Of a stretch of 38,971 bases of DNA, positions 1 through 7,700 are shown in pieces. Under the pieces are notes generated by a model, which saw nothing but the letters and a program-made list of their open reading frames with translations, was not told where the DNA came from and did no database searches. The translations under genes and the position numbers were made by a program. The stretch covers positions 1 to 38,971 of the IMG/VR virus record IMGVR_UViG_3300042294_002495. One strand, 5' to 3'. Each line of letters opens with the position of its first letter. Position 1 is the first letter of the stretch. This stretch comes from a virus.

Positions 1-1967
1 AGATGCGCGTCCTGCGCGGCGAAACAGTGCTGACCCCGACCTTTTCGATTGCGGCCAAGACGCCGAACACCAGCTGGATCAGCATCGACAGCAGCGGGAA
101 TTACACCGTCACCGATCCGGGCGTTGACCTCGCGACGGCCACGCTGCGGGCGGTGAATGTTGGCGTGAATTACGACCGCACCTATACGCTGGCACGGTCG
201 AAGCAGGGCGTGACCGGCCCGAGGCTGCAACTGACGGTCGATAATCAGGCGTTTACCTTTACCGATGGCGCGGCCAACCCCGGCTCGCAGACGATTACGC
301 TTGAGGCGCTGCTGAATAACCTGAGCGGCACGGCCACATGGTCAACCTCGCCTTCGGTGACGCTGGGCGGCTCGGGCAACACGCGCACGCTTTCGGTCGC
401 CAACTTCGGCGCGAACCGGCAGGTGACGGTTACGGCCACGCTGGGCGGCATCACCGACAAGATCACGCTGGTGCGGGTGGATCGGGATGCTTTTGGGGGC
501 AACGCAAACCGCCTGCCCTTTACCCGGCTTGAAGGCGGGCGCGGTTGGCTCACCCTTGGCAACTTCACACCGACGCCGTTCCCGATTGCCTTTGACGGCC
601 TGACATTCATTGTTGCCGAGTGGACGGCAACAGCGGCAAACCAAGATGTGTACCTTTACAGCGCGCCGTCGATTTCAGTCACGGCGGGCGAGAGGCTTTC
701 GATTTCGTCGGTGATTGAAGTGCAATCGCTACTGGGTGCGCCCGCCCCTGCGGCGTGGCAGCTTTATGTGCAGTTTTTCGACAGTGCGCTTGGCTCGGCA
801 GGAAGCCCGCAGATTGCATCGGGCACCGGGAACGAGACTTCCTATGTGCGTCGTTCTGCTTTCATCACAGTGCCTGCAACGGCACGGGCCGCATCGCTGG
901 TTTTGCTGGTGCGCAGCGCAGGTGCTGGCGCGGTCAAGGGCAGCATTCTTCAGCCAATGGTCGCCAGCGCCACGGCTGACCAGACCACGCACCCTGCCTA
1001 TGTCCCCGGCCCGAATGCCAGCGACGGGGCTGACCCGAACAACATCATCACCATCGACGGAAGCGGCGTCATCAACGGCATCGGGACTGCGAGTATCAGC
1101 GTCGATAACCGCCGCAGCGCGCTTCAGGGGCTGCTTTCTGCGCGGCCTGCCTCGGGCCAGTTCATCGGGCAGGAATACCACGCAACCGACACGCGCGAGA
1201 TTTACCAGTGGGACGGCTCCAACTGGCGCACCTCGGCTGACATTACCGCCACCGCCCAGCGCAGCATTGAGCCGCAGTTCCCGAGCATCGAAATCAAGCA
1301 GGGCGAGGCAGGCCACACCGGCAACCGCACCGTGACGCATGTCGCCAAGCGCGGCACCGCTACGCTGACGGGCGGGACTTGGTCGCTGCCATCGTCGAAC
1401 CTTGGCGCAGGTTCGGCAAGCATCAGTTCCAGCACCGGCACGGTGACGCTTTCGGGCATCGTCCAGTCGGGTGCCTATGCCGTGCGCTACACGCACACCG
1501 ATAGCCTCGCGACCGACCTGGCGGTGAATGTCACCTACGTCCCGACGCCGGCTAGCGGGGTGGTTTCCGCCAAGACTGGCAACACGACTTCCAGTTCTGG
1601 TGTCGGCAACACGGGTGCATGGACGAACGTTATCACCTTGACGCTGACAGGCTGCCCCACTGGTCGATTGTTCTTCAACAACATTGGCCTGTCAGGTGGA
1701 AACCGGATTGATGTTTCGTCTGGGACTGGAACTTGTGACCATCAGGCCCGCGTCCAGATTAATGGCACAACGGTGGATACGTCTGCCTCGCAGAACACGG
1801 TTTCAGGCGGTGTCATTCAGTTGGTGGACTACTCAGACCTGTTCGATGCAGTTCATAGCGTTTCGTCTGGGACGGTCACGGTGACTGTGGACTTACAGAG
1901 AACGTCGGGCACCGGCACCATCAGCACCATGTCCAACTCGCTTGATGTCACCGTCATCGCAACCTGA
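1..1967 (+). CDS. Tail-tip/host-specificity protein, C-terminal half (continues from the gene at 36981)
   Basis: This is the C-terminal part (about residues 622-1276) of a J-like tail-tip protein. The reading frame at base 1 continues without a stop from the gene beginning at 36981 once the 127-base overlap is merged, so the ATG at position 3 is internal. The segment consists of beta-rich, Thr/Ser/Gly-rich modules. A short FIGQEYHATDTREIYQWDG-like patch (about nt 1160-1210) resembles the head-fibre and tail-fibre modules that often come before receptor-binding domains. The last ~250 residues have the composition of a receptor-binding tip. By family analogy it contacts the host surface. The lysis genes begin 10 bp downstream. 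The fold of the C-terminus is not recognised. Confidence 0.85.
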   Translation, partial: MRVLRGETVLTPTFSIAAKTPNTSWISIDSSGNYTVTDPGVDLATATLRAVNVGVNYDRTYTLARSKQGVTGPRLQLTVDNQAFTFTDGAANPGSQTITLEALLNNLSGTATWSTSPSVTLGGSGNTRTLSVANFGANRQVTVTATLGGITDKITLVRVDRDAFGGNANRLPFTRLEGGRGWLTLGNFTPTPFPIAFDGLTFIVAEWTATAANQDVYLYSAPSISVTAGERLSISSVIEVQSLLGAPAPAAWQLYVQFFDSALGSAGSPQIASGTGNETSYVRRSAFITVPATARAASLVLLVRSAGAGAVKGSILQPMVASATADQTTHPAYVPGPNASDGADPNNIITIDGSGVINGIGTASISVDNRRSALQGLLSARPASGQFIGQEYHATDTREIYQWDGSNWRTSADITATAQRSIEPQFPSIEIKQGEAGHTGNRTVTHVAKRGTATLTGGTWSLPSSNLGAGSASISSSTGTVTLSGIVQSGAYAVRYTHTDSLATDLAVNVTYVPTPASGVVSAKTGNTTSSSGVGNTGAWTNVITLTLTGCPTGRLFFNNIGLSGGNRIDVSSGTGTCDHQARVQINGTTVDTSASQNTVSGGVIQLVDYSDLFDAVHSVSSGTVTVTVDLQRTSGTGTISTMSNSLDVTVIAT

Positions 1968-1977
1968 GGCGACAAGC

Positions 1978-2100
1978 ATGACAAAAGAACAGGCAATTGC
2001 CGCCGTGGAGAACGGCGCGGCGGAGCGCATCTGCGCGCCCGGTGAATGGGTGGTCTGGCGCGAGAACGAAATTGTTATGAGCAAGGACTTGCCGGCATGA
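1978..2100 (+). CDS. Small hypothetical protein, 40 aa
   Basis: The ORF runs from ATG to TGA with a purine-rich GAGGCGACAAG stretch upstream and an ATGA overlap with the next gene, which suggests translational coupling. The product is hydrophilic with two Trp residues (GEWVVWRENE). Small proteins of this type often follow tail-tip genes in siphophages, but no family is recognised. It opens the lysis cluster. Its reality rests on the tight coupling on both sides. Confidence 0.6.
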   Translation: MTKEQAIAAVENGAAERICAPGEWVVWRENEIVMSKDLPA

Positions 2101-2294
2101 ACGACCCCTTCCACGACCTGCCCGAAAACCTGAAAATGGCGGGGGATGTGCTGTCGATAGCTACCCTGCTCGGTTCGCTTGCCAGCATTCTTCCCGCAGT
2201 CGCGGCGATCCTGACCATCATTTGGACGACAATCCGCATCTACGAAACCGACACCGTTCAAGGGCTGTTTGGCAAGGAAAGGGACGACCTATGA
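2097..2294 (+). CDS. Holin-like membrane protein, 65 aa
   Basis: The start at 2097 overlaps the previous stop (ATGA); an in-frame upstream ATG at 2046 lies inside the previous gene and is less likely. A short polar N-terminus is followed by a hydrophobic stretch at about residues 16-43 that ends in IIWTTIRIYE, then a charged tail ending KERDDL. This resembles the small class II/T7-like holins of alphaproteobacterial phages, which permeabilise the inner membrane at lysis. Position supports the role: it directly precedes another small membrane protein and the endolysin. Which of the neighbouring membrane proteins is holin or antiholin cannot be told from sequence. Confidence 0.65.
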   Translation: MNDPFHDLPENLKMAGDVLSIATLLGSLASILPAVAAILTIIWTTIRIYETDTVQGLFGKERDDL

Positions 2295-2557
2295 TTGACT
2301 GGCTCGACAAGCATTTGATCCCCGAGTGGCGCAAGGCGTGGCGGTTTTCGAGCGTGCAGCTTGCCGCGCTGATTGGCGCTGTGGTCACGGCGTTCGCGTC
2401 CAATCCGCAACTGCTGCTTGGCATCATCAACTTCATGCCGACTGATCCGACACAGCGCGCGGTTGCTGCCGTGGCTGTGGGTGCAGTGGCGTTTTTCGGC
2501 CCGACCGTTCTGAGACTGTGGCAGCAAGGGATCAAGCCTGATGGCACAGCAGCCTAG
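2291..2557 (+). CDS. DUF7940-like small membrane protein (second holin candidate), 88 aa
   Basis: The start at 2291 overlaps the previous stop (ATGA). The N-terminal IPEWRKAWRFSSVQLA motif followed by two hydrophobic segments (about residues 22-48 and 55-75) fits the family annotated DUF7940 in phages, which regularly sits next to endolysin genes. It probably acts in the inner membrane with the upstream holin-like protein, as holin/antiholin or a second pore component. That role is inferred from position. It overlaps the endolysin gene by 17 bp. Confidence 0.65.
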   Translation: MIDWLDKHLIPEWRKAWRFSSVQLAALIGAVVTAFASNPQLLLGIINFMPTDPTQRAVAAVAVGAVAFFGPTVLRLWQQGIKPDGTAA

Positions 2558-3137
2558 CCCGGACGTTTCGCCCAAGAGCGCGATTGTAGTTGCCGTCGCC
2601 GCGATCCTTGCCGCTGTAGTGGCCTTGGAGGGCGGATACGTTGACCACCCGTCCGACCCCGGCGGCGCTACCAATTGGGGCATCACCGAAAGCGTGGCCC
2701 GCCAGAACGGCTTCACCGGCGACATGCGCAACCTCACCAAAGCGCAGGCCAAGGACATCTACCGCCGCCAGTATATCGAGCGCCCCGGCTTTCTGCCTCT
2801 GGTTGCGATTGACGCGGCTGTGGCCGAGGAAGTGATCGACACGGGCGTGAACATGGGGCCAGCGCGCCCGACGCGGTTCTTTCGCCGCGCCGTGAACGAA
2901 GTCTGCGGCACCACCCTGCCAATCGCGCCGAACATGGACGCGGTGACGGTCAAGGCATGGAACGACTGCCGCGCCAACATCGGGGCGCGTTCCTGCGTGG
3001 CGATGCTGGATAGTCTCGATGGGCAACAGCGCGCCGAATACGACCGCCTCGTTCGCGTCAACCCTCGCCTGCGCGTGTTCTACCGTGGGTGGATCAATCA
3101 CCGCATCGGCAACGTCAAACGGAGCCGGTGCGCATGA
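2541..3137 (+). CDS. Endolysin: GH108 N-acetylmuramidase with signal-anchor N-terminus, 198 aa
   Basis: The protein cleaves peptidoglycan at the end of infection. The GH108 signature is clear: E30-GGYVDHP-SD39-PGG-AT44-NWGITE, with the E-8-D-5-T spacing of muramidase active sites. The C-terminal ~90 residues match the helical wall-binding region usual in this family (VIDTGVNMGP motif). A weakly hydrophobic Ala/Val segment at residues 14-29 ends directly at catalytic E30, as in signal-arrest-release endolysins, which are exported tethered and inactive and released when holins depolarise the membrane. Family length is normal. The gene is coupled to membrane proteins on both sides. Confidence 0.9.
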   Translation: MAQQPSPDVSPKSAIVVAVAAILAAVVALEGGYVDHPSDPGGATNWGITESVARQNGFTGDMRNLTKAQAKDIYRRQYIERPGFLPLVAIDAAVAEEVIDTGVNMGPARPTRFFRRAVNEVCGTTLPIAPNMDAVTVKAWNDCRANIGARSCVAMLDSLDGQQRAEYDRLVRVNPRLRVFYRGWINHRIGNVKRSRCA

Positions 3138-3280
3138 ACCTGCCCAGCCCCGACGATGAGCGCAAGGCCATCGTGGCCTTCACCGCGTTCGCCGTGCTGT
3201 CGCTGCTTGGCGCGGGTGCATTGCTGTTCGCCATCGCAACCGTGCTGGTGAAAGCCGCGCAATGGGTTTGGAGTTTCTGA
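3134..3280 (+). CDS. Small single-pass membrane protein in lysis cluster, 48 aa
   Basis: The start overlaps the endolysin stop by ATGA and the stop overlaps the next start by TGATG. An acidic/basic N-terminus (SPDDERK) is followed by one hydrophobic segment at about residues 12-42. Its place between endolysin and spanins suggests an auxiliary lysis membrane protein (antiholin or regulator), but no family is recognised. Confidence 0.6.
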   Translation: MNLPSPDDERKAIVAFTAFAVLSLLGAGALLFAIATVLVKAAQWVWSF

Positions 3281-3915
3281 TGCTGCCGCCTCTCCCGCCG
3301 TGGCTCGCGCCGCGATACGCCCTGACCGGCATCAAGCTGGGGCTGTCGGCTCTGTTACTGCTTGTCGCCGTTGTCGGGTGCAGCACCCAGACCGTGCGGC
3401 TTGAAGGCTTTCGGATCCAGCTTCCGCTGATCGGCACCATCGGCCCGCAGGGATGGAAGCCCTACGCCAAGGAACTTGAAGGCGAGGTTCGCTCGATCCG
3501 CATTGACCTGGAGCTTTCCGAAGCCCGCCACGTCGCCACCAAGCGCGCTTACGAGGACGCGCAGGCCGAAGCCGCCCGCATGGAAGCCGAACGATTGGCC
3601 CGCGTTGTCGCCCGCCAAGAGGAGATCACCGATGAAGTCCGCCAAGATTACAGCCGCCGCATTGCTGACCTGCGCGCTCGCGCTGCCCGCCTGCAAGCCG
3701 AAGCCCGAGCCGGTGATCGAGGTGCGTCCGGTGGTTTGTCAGTGCCCGAAACCGGCGACCCCGCCGCCCGAACTGATGCAGCGCCCGACTGTCGAGCACT
3801 TCCTGCCCCAGACCTGACCACTGAAATCCACTGCCGCGAGATCGCAGAACAGCAGGCGACCCAACTGGGCGCGCTGATCGAATGGGTCGAGCGGCAGTTT
3901 CACATCAAGCCCTGA
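3280..3915 (+). CDS. Inner-membrane spanin (Rz-like), 211 aa
   Basis: The N-terminus has one hydrophobic segment (about residues 17-35) followed by a long charged region, residues ~65-145, with the heptad-like Ala/Glu/Arg pattern of a periplasmic coiled coil, as in Rz i-spanins. A second lysis gene is nested in the +1 frame (3632-3817), the classic Rz/Rz1 architecture. With the o-spanin it would fuse inner and outer membranes at the end of lysis. One oddity is that the hydrophobic segment ends VAVVGC-STQ, which also reads as a lipobox, so the protein could be lipidated instead of simply anchored. The start at 3280 is chosen for its TGATG coupling. Confidence 0.8.
   Translation: MLPPLPPWLAPRYALTGIKLGLSALLLLVAVVGCSTQTVRLEGFRIQLPLIGTIGPQGWKPYAKELEGEVRSIRIDLELSEARHVATKRAYEDAQAEAARMEAERLARVVARQEEITDEVRQDYSRRIADLRARAARLQAEARAGDRGASGGLSVPETGDPAARTDAAPDCRALPAPDLTTEIHCREIAEQQATQLGALIEWVERQFHIKP
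3632..3817 (+). CDS. Outer-membrane spanin (Rz1-like lipoprotein), nested inside Rz, 61 aa
   Basis: It lies wholly inside the i-spanin gene in another frame. ATG 3632 has an AAGAGGAG ribosome-binding site at 3617-3624. The product starts MKSAKITAAALLTCALALPAC, a lipoprotein signal peptide with lipobox LPAC (Cys21), followed by a short mature part rich in Pro (PKPEP, PKPATPPPE). These are the defining features of Rz1. It would sit in the outer membrane and bind the Rz coiled coil across the periplasm. Confidence 0.85.
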   Translation: MKSAKITAAALLTCALALPACKPKPEPVIEVRPVVCQCPKPATPPPELMQRPTVEHFLPQT

Positions 3916-3937
3916 TTTTCACGAAAGGAATTACCCC

Positions 3938-4375
3938 ATGGGAACTTTTGCTTCTGCCTCGCGCACCACTGGCGCGAACGCTGCCCGCGATGCGGCGCTT
4001 AATGCCATCACTGCTACCGTCAACAACGGAAGCCTGCGCATTTACTCGGGCACCGCACCGGCGAATGCTGACGGCGCGCTTTCGGGCAACACGCTTCTGG
4101 CTCAGTTGACCCTCGGCGCAACCGCGTTCGGCGCGGCGGCTTCGGGCGTTGCCACGGCCAACGCTATCTCGGCTGACACCAGCGCGGACGCGACCGGCAC
4201 GCCGACCTTCTTCCGGCTGCTGGCATCGAACGGCACCACCGTTGTCTATCAGGGCACGGCGGGCGCATCGGGTCAGGAACTGAACCTCTCGAACCTGTCT
4301 GGCGGTCAGATCGTGGCGGGCGGCTCGGTTTCCGTCACCTCGCTCACCGTCACCCAGACCGCCTCTTACGCCTAA
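3938..4375 (+). CDS. Virion-associated hypothetical protein, 145 aa
   Basis: An AAGGA ribosome-binding site precedes the ATG. The protein is Ala/Thr/Gly-rich, non-hydrophobic and beta-rich, with an N-terminal helix (ARDAALNAITATVNNG) and SLRIYSGTAP near residue 32. This 'LRIYDGT'-type protein is common among structural genes of siphophages and is usually annotated hypothetical. Its place at the start of the fibre/decoration cluster suggests a virion component. No enzymatic motif is visible. Confidence 0.65.
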   Translation: MGTFASASRTTGANAARDAALNAITATVNNGSLRIYSGTAPANADGALSGNTLLAQLTLGATAFGAAASGVATANAISADTSADATGTPTFFRLLASNGTTVVYQGTAGASGQELNLSNLSGGQIVAGGSVSVTSLTVTQTASYA

Positions 4376-4387
4376 TAGGAGGGTTCC

Positions 4388-5599
4388 ATGAGCGAACTAT
4401 CTGAACGCATGGCGAAGGCACGCCTAGAGGTCAACGCGCTGCGCAACACAGCAAACCGCGCCCTCTGCGCCATCGACAGGGCCATCGAGGCGCTGCCTGA
4501 TGACGTTCCGCCTGACTGCCGATGTCGGCCAGCGCCGGAGCCAGCGCCGGAGCCAGCGCCGGAGCCTACGCCGGAGCCAGCGCCGGAGCCTACGCCCGCA
4601 CCAACACCGGCCCCCACACCTACCCCGCCGCCGACGCCTGACCCCGGCCACCATCACCCGCCTGCAACTGCCGGTTGGGTGCGCGCGGACAGCATCACGC
4701 CGATCGAATCCGACTTCGACGTTAACGACTTCCTGCGCCCTGCGCCGATCCCGCCGCGCGTGGACAATGGCAACTTCCGCCTGATCGCCAATTCAAGCCA
4801 CCTGTCCTATGACGATCCGGTGGTGTTCCCCGGCCAACCCGGCGCGGCGCATTTGCATCACTTCTTCGGCAACCGCAGCACCGATGCGTTCTCGACCTAT
4901 GAAAGCCTGCGCGCCAACCCGCACGGCACCACCAATTCGGACATGATTAACGGCTCCGCCTATTGGGTGCCAGCCATGCTCGACGGGCGCGGCAATGCGG
5001 TGATGTTCCCGAACGTGTCGGTCTACTACAAGCAGTGGGATCACCCGCGCCGCGTCGGCCTTCCCGCTGGCATCCGCTTCCTGATGCGCGGCGAGAAACG
5101 CTTCTGGCTGGAAAACTCACGGGGCCTGAATCTCGATAGCAACGGCGAAGGCGCGAACCTTGAAGCGATCCTTGCCGCAGCGCAACCGGGCGACAAGATC
5201 GGCATTAGCATCGCTGCGGGCGGCTTTTGGGACGGGGTGCATATCGACAGCCCGGATCACGTTTCGCACATCTCCGAAGACCAGTCGGCCACTCACCCCT
5301 TCCACATTCCGATCCTCACCTATTCCTATGGTTACGAGGTGCGCGCGGGTGACGATCCGACGCTTTGGCGCTTGTCCAGCGACGGCGATGCGCCTGCTGG
5401 CTCGACACTGCACGGCGATTACTTTGAAGCTTGGGAGCCGCGCTTGCGCGAACTGTGGCAGCGCAACGTCATGGACGGCAACCTTGACGCCAACGGGGCC
5501 AACCTTGGCGATGGCCGTTCGGGTGTTGAATGGTCTGGCTTCACTTACGACCAGCGCGAGCCGCACCTAATCCCTGTTCCGCCTCACGCTCATCATTAA
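4388..5599 (+). CDS. DUF1996-like protein with Pro-Glu/Ala linker, 403 aa
   Basis: The ATG follows a strong AGGAGG site. There are three parts: a helical N-terminus (residues 1-40), a low-complexity PEPAPEPT linker (about 48-90) encoded by 12-bp tandem repeats, and a domain from about residue 95. The domain carries HLHHFFGNRSTDAFSTYESL, then NSDMINGSAYWVPAM and later VSVYYK. This 'H-HHFFGN ... STY-SLR ... SAYW-PA' pattern is the one I associate with DUF1996, best known from secreted fungal and actinobacterial proteins of unclear activity. There is no signal peptide. The phage-structural neighbourhood and helix-linker-domain plan suggest a virion-displayed surface-binding or surface-degrading protein (inference). 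Confidence 0.7.
   Translation: MSELSERMAKARLEVNALRNTANRALCAIDRAIEALPDDVPPDCRCRPAPEPAPEPAPEPTPEPAPEPTPAPTPAPTPTPPPTPDPGHHHPPATAGWVRADSITPIESDFDVNDFLRPAPIPPRVDNGNFRLIANSSHLSYDDPVVFPGQPGAAHLHHFFGNRSTDAFSTYESLRANPHGTTNSDMINGSAYWVPAMLDGRGNAVMFPNVSVYYKQWDHPRRVGLPAGIRFLMRGEKRFWLENSRGLNLDSNGEGANLEAILAAAQPGDKIGISIAAGGFWDGVHIDSPDHVSHISEDQSATHPFHIPILTYSYGYEVRAGDDPTLWRLSSDGDAPAGSTLHGDYFEAWEPRLRELWQRNVMDGNLDANGANLGDGRSGVEWSGFTYDQREPHLIPVPPHAHH
4529..4620 (+). repeat. 12-bp tandem repeat encoding the PEPA/PEPT linker
   Basis: Units of CCAGCGCCGGAG or CCTACGCCGGAG repeat five times cleanly from 4529 to 4588, then decay into PTPAPTP-coding copies to about 4620. The tract encodes an extended Pro-rich linker inside the DUF1996-like gene. 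Such tracts expand and contract by slippage. Confidence 0.9.
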
Positions 5600-5630
5600 G
5601 CAAGGATAACGAACAAATGGAGTTTAGAAC

Positions 5631-6098
5631 ATGGCTGACAATGTAGGCTACACAGCAGGATCGGGAACGCAGATTGCATCTCGCGAAATCACTTATTCCG
5701 GTGATCTCGCAAAGATGCAGGTCGTGGGTTTGGCGACCCTTTCGGGGGCTGACGATGCCAAGGTGCCAACAGACATTTCCCCGACTGCACCGATGCCGGT
5801 GGCGGCTTACGGCGAACTGATCGAAGCCATCGAGGCCATGCGGATGGCGGTCAACGCGCTGACAAAGAGCATTGGCTATGCGCTGCCGAACACACAGGGC
5901 TTTCCGATTATGGAGGTGCGGCAGGCAACGCAAAGTAACTTGAACGTCAATGCCAGCCAGACCGGCACATGGAACCTTGGCACTGTTGCCTCGATCACGA
6001 ACCAAGCGCAGATCGGGGGCTTTGCGGCCAACGACCAAATCCCTGCTCTTATGCACCTTCAGGCGGACAATCTCCGCCGCAACATCGGAGTAAGCTGA
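5631..6098 (+). CDS. Hypothetical phage structural-region protein, 155 aa
   Basis: A GGAG motif about 8 bases upstream supports the ATG. The N-terminus (MADNVGYTAGSGTQIASREI) matches a recurring phage protein type found beside tail-fibre genes. There is a helical segment at residues 60-82 and a C-terminal patch ending DNLRRNIGVS. No catalytic motif or membrane segment is seen. A role as a virion or fibre-associated protein is inferred from context only. The next gene starts one base after its stop. Confidence 0.6.
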   Translation: MADNVGYTAGSGTQIASREITYSGDLAKMQVVGLATLSGADDAKVPTDISPTAPMPVAAYGELIEAIEAMRMAVNALTKSIGYALPNTQGFPIMEVRQATQSNLNVNASQTGTWNLGTVASITNQAQIGGFAANDQIPALMHLQADNLRRNIGVS

Positions 6099-6099
6099 C

Positions 6100-7530
6100 A
6101 TGCCGACGACCAACGGAAACCGGAAACTTCTTGACCTTAAGCGTTGGGAGTTCTGCGCACCATCACCGCACGTTTCGGCGGCGGGGTCGTTCATCGTATC
6201 CTCGCGGCACTTCCGCCAGCAGCAGCTTTTCATCGTCTCCAGCTCGGTTGCGGCGATCTACAATCCGGCAGAGGATGGCTGGATCAACATCCCTACCCCC
6301 GGCCTCGCTGGCACGTTTGGCGCGGGTGCAAGCGGGACTGCGGGCGGATGGTCAACCGGCGCGACCGTTGGCGCAGGTTCGCTGACGGCGACCGCTGGCA
6401 CCGTTTCCTCAATCACGACGAACCAGAACCTTCAGCGCGATCTGCGGGGCTACAAGGTGCATATCCTTTCCGGCCCGAACAACGGCGCGGTTTTGGACAT
6501 CGTGCGCAACACGACCGGCACGAACTCGGTCATCACGGTGGCTACGCAAGGCACTGCCTTCAGCGCGTCGACGGTCTATCGCCTGCTGACCCCGCGCCAT
6601 TATGTGGTCGGCGCAGGCACGCTTACGACTGCCAGCTTCCGCGTCTATGATTTTGCCACGAACACTTGGACGACGCTTTCGCAGACCGGCTTGCCCGCAT
6701 CGCTTGCAACCGACGGAAAACTGATCTCCACCCCTTCGATTGTCGATGGCGACTTCAAGACGTTCGCCACCGGCACCGCAACCAGCGCAACCGCCACGAC
6801 GCTGGTCAACAGCGCCAAGACTTGGACGGCCTCGCAGTGGATCAACTCGCAGGTTCGCATCACGGGCGGAACGGGCGCAGGCCAAATCCGCACCATCACC
6901 GCGAACACTGCCGACACGCTGACCGTAGCAACGTGGACGACCACCCCTGACGCGACCTCGACCTATGCCATCGAGGGGAACGACAACTTCCTCTATTACA
7001 TGGGCAACAACGCGGTCACGATGTATCGCTATGACATTACCGCGAATACATGGTCAACGCTCTCGCCGGGTGTCGCTCGCGGCGGCGCGCCCGGTGTCGG
7101 GATGTCGGGCCATTGGGTTCACTCAGCCACTGAAGCGGATTGGACAAACGAAAGCGCGATCCAGAATGGGCGCTATCTCTATTCCTTTCGTGGCGTTGGT
7201 GGCGCTCTGCTCGACCGTTACGACATTGCAGGCAACACTTGGGCAGCGGTCGCTTACGGCCCCGCGACCGAGACGTTTGCACAAGGCACCAAGTATGCTC
7301 TGCTCGGCGGCACGCTCTACATTCAAAAGGAAGTGACGGGCCGCTGGTTCGCCTACGACTTCGCGCGTTCTGAAATGTTCCCGTGGGGGACGATGCTTTA
7401 CCCGCAGGGCGCGGCGGTGCTGGGCGATACGGCTTTCGACGCGATTTACAAGGATGGCGCGACCCAGATCAACTACGTTTACATGCTGCTCAACACCTCC
7501 AACATCCTCCTGCGGCAAATGGTGATCTGA
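6100..7530 (+). CDS. Kelch-like virion protein, 476 aa
   Basis: The protein has repeated motifs of the Kelch type: VYDFATNTWTTLSQTGLP, RYDITANTWSTLSPG and DRYDIAGNTWAAVAYG, each a 'Y-D--TNTW--L' blade edge, at roughly residues 180, 310 and 375. Thr/Gly-rich inserts separate them (TGAGQIRTI-type loops). This suggests a beta-propeller-like or blade-containing structural protein, possibly a surface-exposed head or tail protein that binds host or environmental glycans. Its neighbours are fibre and decoration genes. Three recognisable blades are too few for a full propeller unless others have diverged. Confidence 0.65.
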   Translation: MPTTNGNRKLLDLKRWEFCAPSPHVSAAGSFIVSSRHFRQQQLFIVSSSVAAIYNPAEDGWINIPTPGLAGTFGAGASGTAGGWSTGATVGAGSLTATAGTVSSITTNQNLQRDLRGYKVHILSGPNNGAVLDIVRNTTGTNSVITVATQGTAFSASTVYRLLTPRHYVVGAGTLTTASFRVYDFATNTWTTLSQTGLPASLATDGKLISTPSIVDGDFKTFATGTATSATATTLVNSAKTWTASQWINSQVRITGGTGAGQIRTITANTADTLTVATWTTTPDATSTYAIEGNDNFLYYMGNNAVTMYRYDITANTWSTLSPGVARGGAPGVGMSGHWVHSATEADWTNESAIQNGRYLYSFRGVGGALLDRYDIAGNTWAAVAYGPATETFAQGTKYALLGGTLYIQKEVTGRWFAYDFARSEMFPWGTMLYPQGAAVLGDTAFDAIYKDGATQINYVYMLLNTSNILLRQMVI

Positions 7531-7697
7531 TGGACATCCCCGAACTCATCGCAATGTGTGAGCGGCGGCTTGCACATCTACACACTCTGCGCGGTTCGGC
7601 TGTTGCGCTTGGGGACGTTCCCCAAGTTGCGCAGATCGACGCCGCTATGACTGTGACCCAGACAACGCTGAACCAACTCCGAACCCTAGGGGGCTAA
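7530..7697 (+). CDS. Small hypothetical protein, 55 aa
   Basis: The ATG overlaps the previous stop (TGATG). The product is helical with an MDIPELIAMCERRLAHLHTL start and a C-terminal AAMTVTQTTLNQLRTLGG. Small two-helix proteins of this kind recur between fibre genes in phages. Function unknown. It precedes the glycine-rich fibre gene by three bases. Confidence 0.6.
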   Translation: MDIPELIAMCERRLAHLHTLRGSAVALGDVPQVAQIDAAMTVTQTTLNQLRTLGG

Positions 7698-7700
7698 GCC

